DNA of 21,099 nucleotides from DASZZV01 sp035544835. GTDB lineage: Bacteria > Acidobacteriota > Thermoanaerobaculia > Gp7-AA8. The position numbers and the translations under genes were made by a program. Of this stretch, positions 7,921 through 14,863 are shown piece after piece. Numbering within the stretch: the stretch's first letter is position 1; every line of letters starts with the position of its first letter. The stretch is from the NCBI GenBank assembly GCA_035544835.1, contig DASZZV010000449.1:1-21099 (forward strand), given 5' to 3'. Below the pieces are notes generated by a model. That model had not been told where the DNA came from and ran no database searches. It saw only the letters and a program-made list of their open reading frames with translations.

Positions 7921-8109
7921 ATGAAATTCGCCGATCTCCCGCCTGATCTTCAGGAGAAAGCCCGTTCCGACGTGTACTGCATTCATTGCCAGCAGTCTTT
8001 TCGGGTCGACGACTTTGCGGAACGGGAGTTTCGCGGCAGACTGTTCATCGAGGCTCCCTGCCCTCGATGCGGAAAAGCGATGACCAAACCGGTCGGGCCC
8101 GAGCAGTGA
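7921..8109 (+). CDS. Small two-CxxC zinc-ribbon protein
   Basis: A 62-residue protein with two knuckles, YCIHC (Cys20 and Cys23) and CPRC (Cys47 and Cys50), spaced as in a zinc ribbon or rubredoxin-like metal site. It has no signal peptide or membrane segment. AAGGAAAG ahead of the ATG supports the start. It precedes the IscU-like/pentapeptide gene by 21 bases in the same direction, so it is probably the first gene of a three-gene operon with that gene and DUF427. The function is unknown; zinc or iron binding is inferred from cysteine spacing only. Confidence 0.75.
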   Translation: MKFADLPPDLQEKARSDVYCIHCQQSFRVDDFAEREFRGRLFIEAPCPRCGKAMTKPVGPEQ

Positions 8110-8130
8110 GTTGAAGGGACTCAGGAGCAT

Positions 8131-8946
8131 ATGAACTTCGAAAAGTATCAGCAGATCAACGACGAGAAGATGAACTTCCGCGAAATGGAAGACGCTGACG
8201 TCGTTTCCAACTATCGCAATCAGGGCTGCGGCGATGGTTACCGCATCTATCTCAAGGTCGCCGACGGCCACATCCTCGACGCTTCGTACACGACCACCGG
8301 CTGCGGCTTCGGAATGGCCGCTCTGGCCATCGTTACGGAGTTGGTCAAGGGCAAGACCGTCGAGGAAGCGGCTGCCGTCTCGACCGACGATATCAATGCC
8401 GGCCTCGATGGCTTTCCGCCGCGTCGTCAGAACTATCCAGTCTCTGCACTGGAGGCCCTTCATCAGGCGCTCGACGATCTCGAGCAGGGCAAGGGCATCC
8501 CCGCGGACGTTCGTGCCGCGGTCAAAAACGAAGCGCTGGAGAAGCTGCGCGGAGGTGGCAACTGGGTTGGCGAGAATATCGGCGCGGTCGATCTGGACGG
8601 TCAAGTACTCGATAGCATCGACGCGCGCGGCGTGAACCTCTCGCGCGCATCGCTTCGAAATACTTCCTTCCGAGGAGCGAACCTTCAGGACGCCAACTTC
8701 CGCGGTGCTTTTCTCAACGACGCCGATCTCTCGGGGGCCGATTTGACCGGCGCCGACCTCCGCTGGTGCAAGCTGAGCGGGGCGAAGCTCGAGGGGACCA
8801 TCGTCAGCGGCGCTTTGTACGACGCCGGAACGCGGCTCGATCCGGAATGGATCCCCCTGTTCGCGCAGATGCGCCCGGCGGGAAAACAGATGTTCGTCAG
8901 GGACGCGAAGAGCAGCAACACGACAACCGACTCGAGGGAACAGTAA
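8131..8946 (+). CDS. IscU/NifU-like scaffold domain fused to pentapeptide repeats
   Basis: A 271-residue two-domain protein. Residues about 15-120 align with the IscU/NifU N-terminal scaffold: GCGD (Cys33, Asp35), TTGCGFGMAALAIVTE (Cys58) and LVKGKTVEEA. The family motif ELPPVKIHC aligns without gaps to GFPPRRQNY, which puts Tyr102 in place of the third cluster-ligand cysteine. Residues about 150-231 are pentapeptide repeats of the A(D/N)Lxx type (for example ADLSGADLTGADL), a right-handed quadrilateral beta-helix. The tail 232-271 is hydrophilic. AGGAG at 8123-8127 supports the ATG. The gene lies between a zinc-ribbon gene and a DUF427 gene with short gaps. Assembly of a normal 2Fe-2S cluster on three cysteines looks unlikely; the role is unknown. 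Confidence 0.85.
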   Translation: MNFEKYQQINDEKMNFREMEDADVVSNYRNQGCGDGYRIYLKVADGHILDASYTTTGCGFGMAALAIVTELVKGKTVEEAAAVSTDDINAGLDGFPPRRQNYPVSALEALHQALDDLEQGKGIPADVRAAVKNEALEKLRGGGNWVGENIGAVDLDGQVLDSIDARGVNLSRASLRNTSFRGANLQDANFRGAFLNDADLSGADLTGADLRWCKLSGAKLEGTIVSGALYDAGTRLDPEWIPLFAQMRPAGKQMFVRDAKSSNTTTDSREQ

Positions 8947-8949
8947 GGA

Positions 8950-9228
8950 ATGCGGGCTTTATGGAACGGGGAAGTGCTGGCGGATTCAGACAAGACCATC
9001 GTCGTCGAAGGGAATCACTACTTCCCGCCTGATGCGGTGCGCATGGAGCTCTTTGAGCCCAGCACAACCCATACGACCTGCGGCTGGAAAGGCGTAGCGA
9101 GCTACTACCATGTAGTCGCCGGCGGGAAAACGAATCGCGACGCGGCCTGGTATTACCCCGAGACCAAAGAGGCCGCCAGTCAGATTGCCGGCTACATCGC
9201 ATTCTGGAAGGGCGTGGAAGTCCGTTAG
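8950..9228 (+). CDS. DUF427 domain protein
   Basis: A 92-residue single-domain protein covering the whole DUF427 family: WNGEVLADS at the start, VVEGNHYFPP (19-28), the THTTCGWKGVASYY block (45-58), AAWYYPETK and a C-terminal AFWKGVEV. The conserved Cys48 is in the TCGWKG block. The family is small, soluble and of unknown function. The ATG follows the previous stop by only three bases (TAAGGAATG), and AGGGA at 8935-8939 lies inside the preceding gene, so translation is probably coupled to the IscU-like gene. Confidence 0.92.
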   Translation: MRALWNGEVLADSDKTIVVEGNHYFPPDAVRMELFEPSTTHTTCGWKGVASYYHVVAGGKTNRDAAWYYPETKEAASQIAGYIAFWKGVEVR

Positions 9229-9279
9229 TGGCGCTTCTGGCGAGGGATCAAGCTCGAAAATTGCAGAAGCCCGCCTGAC

Positions 9280-10185
9280 GTGTCTATGAAAAAAACGAGC
9301 TTGCTCAAAACCGCCGAGGTCGCCGAGAGGGCGAAGGACTCGATCGCCGCAAGCGAGGTCTCCCTCTATCACAACGTCCTCAGAATCAAGGAAGCTCACG
9401 ATCTCGAAGTCCTCGGCATCGCCTTCTACGATTACGAGACGACGATTGGCTGGTCCTACAACGCCGACACCTACTTTCACGCCGCCTCGACCATGAAGCT
9501 GGCCGTGCTGCTCGGGGTGTTCAGGGAGATCGATCGCGGCCAGCTCACGCTCGAGTCTCCCGTTCACGTCCGCAACCGCTTCACCAGTATCGTCAATCAG
9601 CAACCATTCATGCTGGCCCTCGATCGCGACTCTGATCCGTTCGTATACACCAACCTCGGCAAAACGATGACGGTGTACGACCTGGCCTACCAGATGATCA
9701 CCACCTCGAGCAACCTGGCCACGAACCTTCTCATCGAGGTAATCGGCGTTCCGACGATTCAACGCTCTCTCGAGGAGCTCGACATCAACGGAGTAAAGGT
9801 CATCCGTGGAGTCGAAGATCAGGCGGCCTTCGACGCCGGACTGAGCAACGAAGTCACTGCCCATGGACTGCTGTCGCTGCTCAAGATCATCTCCGAAGAG
9901 CGGGCATACTCAGTGGCGGCATCGCAGAAGATGCTCGAGATCATGCACGATCAGCAATTCAACAGCGGGATCCCGAAATGGCTTCCAAAAGCAGCTCGCG
10001 TCGCCCACAAGACCGGAAACATTTCCACCATTCATCACGACGCCGGCATCGTCTACCTCGAGAACAGAAAGCCCTACGTTCTGGTCATTCTCACCGCCTT
10101 CGATGCCCAGACCGGGCGGTCGAGTGCGGTGGCCGAGGTTTCGCGCGACATCTTCAGCACGCTGGCGGGTATTATTAATGGCTGA
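9280..10185 (+). CDS. Beta-lactamase-fold serine hydrolase without signal peptide
   Basis: A 301-residue protein of the class A beta-lactamase / DD-peptidase superfamily. Seen: SxxK as Ser70-Thr-Met-Lys73 in FHAASTMKLAV, an SxN-like SSN at 143-145 in TTSSNLATN, and HKTG at 243-246. The class A Glu166 loop is not clearly recognisable, so true beta-lactamase activity is doubtful; peptidase or amidase action is as likely. The N-terminus has no signal peptide or membrane segment, unusual for a cell-wall enzyme. Start codons are GTG at 9280 or ATG at 9286, neither with a clear ribosome site. The 3' end overlaps the M15 peptidase gene by 8 bases, so the pair is translationally coupled. Confidence 0.85.
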   Translation: MSMKKTSLLKTAEVAERAKDSIAASEVSLYHNVLRIKEAHDLEVLGIAFYDYETTIGWSYNADTYFHAASTMKLAVLLGVFREIDRGQLTLESPVHVRNRFTSIVNQQPFMLALDRDSDPFVYTNLGKTMTVYDLAYQMITTSSNLATNLLIEVIGVPTIQRSLEELDINGVKVIRGVEDQAAFDAGLSNEVTAHGLLSLLKIISEERAYSVAASQKMLEIMHDQQFNSGIPKWLPKAARVAHKTGNISTIHHDAGIVYLENRKPYVLVILTAFDAQTGRSSAVAEVSRDIFSTLAGIING

Positions 10186-10882
10186 AGTGGCTGCCGAGCA
10201 GGGACTGAAAATTGTTGACGCCTTCGATCTCGATGATGAGCTCAGGGCCATCCTGCGTCCCGGCGAAATGATTCGCGATCCGCACGATCGCCGTCACCGA
10301 CTCCCCCGCTATTTCTACGAGGTCCCCTCTCACGAGGCGGCGAAGAAGATTCGCCTGACTCCGCATTTCGGGCTCAATGAGTTCATCCTGGTCGATCTGC
10401 GCGAGGCTCCTCGCCTGCAGGAATTCCCACGCTATATCCCCTGTGCAGTTCGCGTGCTGGCCTTCTATCTCGAGCAGTTGCGCGCCGCGGTCGGATCGAT
10501 TCATATCGCCGTCAACGGCGGTTATCGATCGCCTGCACACAAGCTCGCCGTCAGCGCCACCCCACATATGTGGGGCACCGCAGCCGACCTCTTCAGGATC
10601 GGATCGGCCATCCTGAACGACAAGGAGTCGATCACGAAGTTCAACGCCATCGCAGAGGAGCTGGCCGGCGATCTTTTCGTGATGCCCTACGGCCATGAGA
10701 TCGGACGTGCCGACGACCACATGCACCTCGACCTCGGTTACATCACGATGCTGCCGAGGGAAGTGAGTGAGGACCGGATGGAAGTACCACAGCAGCAGCC
10801 GCGCTTCGCCTTTGAAGATCGCCGCGGACTCGATCGCCGGACATTGGCCTCGGAAATGGTCCCGCCACGAGATCAGGACTAG
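10178..10882 (+). CDS. M15-type metallopeptidase (D-Ala-D-Ala carboxypeptidase-like)
   Basis: A 234-residue protein with the peptidase M15A zinc site: GYRSPAH at 115-121, SATPHMWGTAADLF at 126-139 with ligands His130 and Asp137, and DDHMHLDLGYI with His183. Family members cleave D-Ala-D-Ala or related peptides. Residues 1-100 form an extra N-terminal region without signal peptide, so it may act in the cytoplasm. The ATG at 10178 overlaps the stop of the serine hydrolase gene (ATGGCTGA). A longer frame open to 9863 lies inside that gene and is not credible as coding. The C-terminal tail (about 200-234) is charged. It is convergent with a PafA/Dop-like ligase gene. Confidence 0.85.
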   Translation: MAEVAAEQGLKIVDAFDLDDELRAILRPGEMIRDPHDRRHRLPRYFYEVPSHEAAKKIRLTPHFGLNEFILVDLREAPRLQEFPRYIPCAVRVLAFYLEQLRAAVGSIHIAVNGGYRSPAHKLAVSATPHMWGTAADLFRIGSAILNDKESITKFNAIAEELAGDLFVMPYGHEIGRADDHMHLDLGYITMLPREVSEDRMEVPQQQPRFAFEDRRGLDRRTLASEMVPPRDQD

Positions 10883-10891
10883 ACGAACTGC

Positions 10892-10982
10892 ATTTCGGAT
10901 TTCGAATTTCGGATTTCGAATTTAAAAGAATCGAGACAAGAAATCGCGCCGCGTCTGCCTCTTTTAAATCCGAAATCCGAAA
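10892..10982. repeat. TTTCGAA-type inverted repeat between convergent genes, copy 2
   Basis: Left arm 10892-10930 has two GGATTTCGAATTT units, and right arm 10960-10982 is TCTTTTAAATCCGAAATCCG and three A; they pair imperfectly. The sequence and location between convergent stops match the element at 6861-6992. The short A/T-rich ends could act as a terminator on both strands. Confidence 0.65.
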
Positions 10983-10986
10983 CCCC

Positions 10987-12564
10987 TTACTTCCAGTGCT
11001 CCATCTTTCCGAGCAACTGATCGATGCTGAGCAACCGCTCCCGTCCATCGGACTCGCGGCGGAAGACGGCGTGATACCAGCCCTTCATTCCGACCGGCTT
11101 GTAGAGATCCGGCCCGATCTGCAGACATGACCCCGAAACGAGTTTCAGGAAAACACTCTCATATGCCGAACGGGTGAGACGACGGTCAGGGAACGGCACT
11201 GCATAGATGTTCTTCCGCCGGGGCTGGCGACGGCGACGCTCCACTTGAGCTTTGGATGACTCCATGCGGCGATCCACGTAGCCCGGTGAGCGCGGGAGGA
11301 GACGACCCGAGCCATTCGCCTTACGCAATATCGCTCTTTTCGGGGTAGACAATGGTTGTGGCAGCTCGGTTACAGCGGCGGGAGACTTCGGATCTGAATC
11401 GACCACCTTCAGCGGAGCCTGGGGCGTTGTCGCCGAGGAGCCGAACTGAGCGCGCTCCCGCTCCCGGGCCTCCACGTGCGCCTCGATCGGAGTGGCTTTC
11501 CAGACCCTTTCAGGAATCAGAACGCTCTGCTCTCCCAGATGCTTCAGCTCCGGAATCACCTCGCCCCAGTGACAGAGTCGTCCCACATCTTCGTAGGCCG
11601 CGGGGCGATCCTCGAGCTCCAGCATCGATAGGGCCCGGCCATCCAGTACCGCGAAGAGAAGCCGCGTGCTGAAGGGATCAGACAGTTCGCGGATCGATCT
11701 TCGGAAGAGGTATGCCGTCCGCTGTCCGATCTCGCGCAGAGTGAGCGTCTGGCCCAGCCGCGTCTTCCAGATCCGCGCATCGATGTCCGATGTGTAGGGG
11801 CTTTGAGGATAGTGAAAGTCCTTGGTGAGCCAACCCTTTCTAGTCGTGTGCTTGCCTGGGATCACCCCTTCTATGATCGGAATCTTCAGGTCATCGAGCA
11901 GAGACAACTCATAAGAAGGCCAGGAAATCACGTCGCGCACGATGCCGACGATCAGCGCGCAGGTGGCGATCATCAGGCCCGGGTCGGGCGTGAAGTCGAC
12001 CGTGATCTCGATCCGGTTCCCGCGGGGACGCACACCGACGCCGGTGGAGCGGCGGTTCCCTCCTAGCAGCATGACCGGAACCGGAAGTAGATAAGCCAGC
12101 AGCAGTGCCAGCTTCTTGATGTTCCGCCGCGTGGTCTGCTCCCGTTTCTTGAGCTCGAAGGACACGTTGTAGTGACAGCTGTAGGCCTTCAGTCGAACAT
12201 CATGGCCCGTGCGGTTGCCCCATTTCGTAAGCTCGTTCCGAACGAAGTGAATCTGATCCCAGAGATTGCGAACGACTCGGGCGGTGCATCCCGGAGCAAT
12301 CTCAATGACCGGTGTAACGACTTCAATGACCCCGCGGTCGAAGTAGACGGCGCCGCCCGAGGGAATCTGAGTAGAAGTCTTCGTCCGGTGCAACGTGGCG
12401 CCTTCGATGAAGGCCGTAGGATGCTTCCAGTAATCTTCCGGAATGATCTCAACACCGTCGAGCCAGACGTTGAACTCTGATTCCATCCCGATGGCCGGCA
12501 TCTTGAGCCACGTCCGCTGTGGGATGCGGTCGTTCCCGATCTCATCTTTCCAACTCAACGGCAT
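10987..12564 (-). CDS. PafA/Dop-like carboxylate-amine ligase superfamily protein
   Basis: A 525-residue protein with features of the glutamine-synthetase-fold COOH-NH2 ligases, nearest to Pup ligase/deamidase. Seen: MESEFNVW with Glu28 and Glu30 near the start (compare GIETEY), GGAVYFDRGVIEVVTP at 70-85 (compare YxDxxHxEYxTPE of PafA/Dop), SCHYNVSF at 129-136 (compare GCHENY) and TVDFTPD at 188-194. A low-complexity basic/proline linker (about 367-452) leads to a separate C-terminal segment (453-525). Members use ATP to join a carboxylate to an amine or reverse this. No pup or proteasome gene is in the window, so the partner is unknown. GAGAGGG (12570-12576) five bases ahead fixes the start; an in-frame extension to 12783 lacks family sequence. 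Confidence 0.7.
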   Translation of the reverse strand: MPLSWKDEIGNDRIPQRTWLKMPAIGMESEFNVWLDGVEIIPEDYWKHPTAFIEGATLHRTKTSTQIPSGGAVYFDRGVIEVVTPVIEIAPGCTARVVRNLWDQIHFVRNELTKWGNRTGHDVRLKAYSCHYNVSFELKKREQTTRRNIKKLALLLAYLLPVPVMLLGGNRRSTGVGVRPRGNRIEITVDFTPDPGLMIATCALIVGIVRDVISWPSYELSLLDDLKIPIIEGVIPGKHTTRKGWLTKDFHYPQSPYTSDIDARIWKTRLGQTLTLREIGQRTAYLFRRSIRELSDPFSTRLLFAVLDGRALSMLELEDRPAAYEDVGRLCHWGEVIPELKHLGEQSVLIPERVWKATPIEAHVEARERERAQFGSSATTPQAPLKVVDSDPKSPAAVTELPQPLSTPKRAILRKANGSGRLLPRSPGYVDRRMESSKAQVERRRRQPRRKNIYAVPFPDRRLTRSAYESVFLKLVSGSCLQIGPDLYKPVGMKGWYHAVFRRESDGRERLLSIDQLLGKMEHWK

Positions 12565-12569
12565 TCGAA

Positions 12570-12576
12570 CCCTCTC
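12570..12576 (-). promoter_or_regulatory. Ribosome binding site of the PafA/Dop-like gene
   Basis: GAGAGGG on the minus strand lies 5 bases ahead of the ATG at 12564. It supports this start over the longer in-frame extension. Confidence 0.6.
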
Positions 12577-12772
12577 GAAGCGAGCTCGGCTGTCCAGCGC
12601 ACGGCAAAACGCCTTGTATGGGACAGGTTCTGCCGTGCCGGGGGAGCCACTGCCTTTCCTATAAGCAAACGGCGGGCCGGAAAACAGGCCCTGATGGGTT
12701 ATCGTTGCATGAGGCGTGGCGGGCGTCCCGCACTCTCGGAACAGGAATGCCGGTCCGGTCCTTTTTCTTAAG

Positions 12773-13375
12773 ATGCCAGCCACTATCTTTCTTCTGTCGC
12801 CGGCAAATCTGAACGGAGTCCGGGCCAGGCAATTGACCTCAACGCGGGGAAACTTTGCGGCGGCGCAGGCCTACCGTTCCCCGGCCGGTGTACCGATCGG
12901 AGAGGCCTTTTCCTTCATGAGCGCTCTCTATTTCCGGGGAAAAATTACCTACGCCCTGCGCTTTGCCGCGCCTCCGCCATCGGCGGAGGGCGGCGTGTTC
13001 GTAATCGCCCCCGGTTTCGGGCTGGTTCCCTCCGGCTGGTCGATCGATCAGGCGCGGATGAAGAGACTGCGCAAAACAAAAGTGGATCCGCGTTTTGCCG
13101 GTTACACGCGGCCCTTGGTTCGGGATGCGCGTTTATTGACGACGACCCTCACCGACGATACGCGGGTCGTACTGCTGGGAAGTATCGCCACCGGCAAATA
13201 CGTGGATGTGCTCTGGCCGATCTTCGGCGAGCGTCTCCTCTTCCCCCGGTCCTTCGTCGGAATCGGCGACATGAGCCGGGGCTCCATAATGCTCCGTGCA
13301 GCGGCGAGTGGAGAAGAGTTAGAGTACGCCACACTCGATATCGAGCGGCACAGAAAACGAGAACCGCGAGCCTGA
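12773..13375 (+). CDS. Conserved hypothetical protein
   Basis: A 200-residue protein beginning MPATIFLLSPANLNG. It contains a GEAFSFMSALYFRGKITYA segment near 43-61, VFVIAPGFGLVP near 75-86 and VVLLGSIATGKYVD near 132-145. I have the impression that this N-terminal pattern and the xFRGKxxYA segment recur in other bacterial hypothetical proteins, but I know no function. No signal peptide, membrane segment or catalytic motif is obvious. The GSIATGKYVD stretch is only loosely loop-like and not a proper P-loop. It is divergent from the PafA/Dop-like gene across 208 bases, so the two may share regulation. The ATG at 12773 is chosen for the protein pattern; no ribosome site supports it, and an in-frame ATG at 12716 exists. 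Confidence 0.65.
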   Translation: MPATIFLLSPANLNGVRARQLTSTRGNFAAAQAYRSPAGVPIGEAFSFMSALYFRGKITYALRFAAPPPSAEGGVFVIAPGFGLVPSGWSIDQARMKRLRKTKVDPRFAGYTRPLVRDARLLTTTLTDDTRVVLLGSIATGKYVDVLWPIFGERLLFPRSFVGIGDMSRGSIMLRAAASGEELEYATLDIERHRKREPRA

Positions 13376-13382
13376 GCAAATG

Positions 13383-13811
13383 CCGAGGGGTGTGGGCGCC
13401 TCGCCCGCACTGAGTCACGTCACGCGTGTCGTTTAGCCCCTCCGATCGTTTTCCAGAGCGGGCGAGGCGCCCGCTCCCTGGAGTTTGGCCATTCGTGGGC
13501 GGCCCGGAGGGCCAGTAAGCTGGTAGCCAGTGGTGAGCGAAGCGAACCACTGGACGTGGGATCATAACGATTCTTTTCTTTTCCAGAGCCCCAGGAGGGG
13601 CGCGAGCGATCGACACGAGAGCCCGTCCAATCGAGGCATCCGGTGGCTTTCGCCCCTGCCGGGGCTTGGTGAAACTTCAAGCAAATGATTGATTCGTGAC
13701 GTCTTCCAGTGGTTCGCTTCGCTCACCACTGGCTACCAGCTCCGCGGCCCTCCGGGCCTCACACACCGGGCTCGGCCCGGTTAAGAGCGGCAAGGCGCCC
13801 GCTCCCCTCGG
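13383..13811. repeat. Nested inverted-repeat region upstream of ligD
   Basis: The 522-base gap 13376-13897 has no credible gene. It is a nest of palindromes. CCGAGGGG...GGGCGCCTCGCCCGC (13383-13408) pairs with GCGGGCGAGGCGCCCGC (13458-13474) and, degenerately, with 13787-13811. A 57-60-base inverted repeat has arms 13501-13557 and 13699-13758 that read through the palindromic CCAGTGGTGAGCGAAGCGAA segment. GCCCC..GGGGCG arms sit inside (13587-13602, 13651-13666). Confidence 0.75.
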
Positions 13812-13897
13812 TAGGAGCGAAGAGTTTCGGCTGGAGCCACGAATGAAGAGCTTTCCCTTCGACATGGAACCGAACTAACCTTCCACCGGAGGCATCG

Positions 13898-14860
13898 ATG
13901 GCGTCACTGAAGATTCCGACAGACGAGAACAATGTGACGATCCGTTTTCCGGATGGTCGAACGCTCCCATTATCGAATCTCAAGAAGATCTTCTGGCCAC
14001 AGCTCGGACTTACCAAGCGCGATCTCCTTCAGTACTACGCCGACGTCTCGAAGTATCTGCTGCCCCACGTCGCCGAGCGCGCCATGGTCATGAAACGATA
14101 TCCCAACGGCGCAGAGGGGGATTTTTTTTACATGAAGAGGGCGCCTGAGCCGCGTCCCGAATGGATCGACATCTGTACGATTCAACACCACGCCGGGCCG
14201 GTCAACTTTCCCGTCGTTCAGGATCTCCCATCCCTGCTCTGGCTCGTAAACCTCGGCTGCATCGATCTCAACCCCTGGTACTCGCGGCGCGACGATATCG
14301 ACCGTCCCGACTTCCTGCACTTCGATCTCGATCCCGGACCTGGTGCCGACTTCCAGCGCGTTTCCGAGGTAGCGCTTGCCGTGCGGGATCTGCTGGCACA
14401 CTTGAAGATGCCCACCTACCCGAAAACCACAGGGTCGTCAGGGATCCATGTCTATATTCCGATTGTCCGCGGACCTCTGCAGAAGGAAGTCTGGACCTTC
14501 GCCAAGGCCATCGCGCTGGAGCTCGAAGCGGCCTACCCGAAAATCGTGACGGCGGAGTATATGAAGGCGAAGAGGCCCCATGGCCGAGTTCTGGTCGACT
14601 ATAACCAGAACGCGTGGGGACGCACGCTGGCGTCGATCTATTCGCCGCGACCGAAACCGCTGGCCAGCGTCTCGACGCCGGTGACGTGGGAAGAAATCGA
14701 AGCCGGAGTGCGCATCGAAGACTTCCGCATCGACAACGTCCCGGCGCGCCTGCGCGAGCTCGGCGATCTCTGGAAGCCGGTCATCGGGAAGAAACGCTTC
14801 GACCTCATGAAGATCTTCACTCCCCCGAAGAAGACGACCCGCAAACGGGTCACGGCGTAA
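13898..14860 (+). CDS. ligD: LigD-type DNA polymerase/primase (PolDom)
   Basis: A 320-residue stand-alone polymerase domain of bacterial non-homologous end joining, an AEP-family primase-polymerase that fills or extends broken ends. Seen: HFDLDPG at 141-147 with catalytic Asp143 and Asp145, KTTGSSGIHVYIP at 176-188 with His184, and VLVDYNQNAWGRTLASIYSPR at 231-251 with the third acidic residue Asp234. GGAGG at 13888-13892 sits 5 bases before the ATG. The following LigD ligase gene is in the same reading frame; only the stop TAA (14858-14860) and one CCG codon separate them, so a fused ancestor, or read-through, is possible. No Ku gene is in the window. Confidence 0.93.
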   Translation: MASLKIPTDENNVTIRFPDGRTLPLSNLKKIFWPQLGLTKRDLLQYYADVSKYLLPHVAERAMVMKRYPNGAEGDFFYMKRAPEPRPEWIDICTIQHHAGPVNFPVVQDLPSLLWLVNLGCIDLNPWYSRRDDIDRPDFLHFDLDPGPGADFQRVSEVALAVRDLLAHLKMPTYPKTTGSSGIHVYIPIVRGPLQKEVWTFAKAIALELEAAYPKIVTAEYMKAKRPHGRVLVDYNQNAWGRTLASIYSPRPKPLASVSTPVTWEEIEAGVRIEDFRIDNVPARLRELGDLWKPVIGKKRFDLMKIFTPPKKTTRKRVTA

Positions 14861-14863
14861 CCG

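Noticed and set aside
8986..9864. Long minus-strand ORF of about 290 codons
   Set aside because: It is antisense to the DUF427 and serine hydrolase genes, both of which have clear family motifs; high-GC codon bias produces such shadows.
9863..10177. Upstream extension of the M15 peptidase reading frame
   Set aside because: It runs through the serine hydrolase gene in another frame and has an Arg/Ser/Pro-rich shadow composition; ATG at 10178 overlapping the stop is the normal coupled start.
9280..10185. Antibiotic-resistance beta-lactamase
   Set aside because: The class A Glu166 region is not recognisable and there is no signal peptide, so a resistance role is not supported.
12565..12783. 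N-terminal extension of the PafA/Dop-like protein
   Set aside because: The added residues lack family similarity, while a GAGAGGG site stands just before the ATG at 12564.
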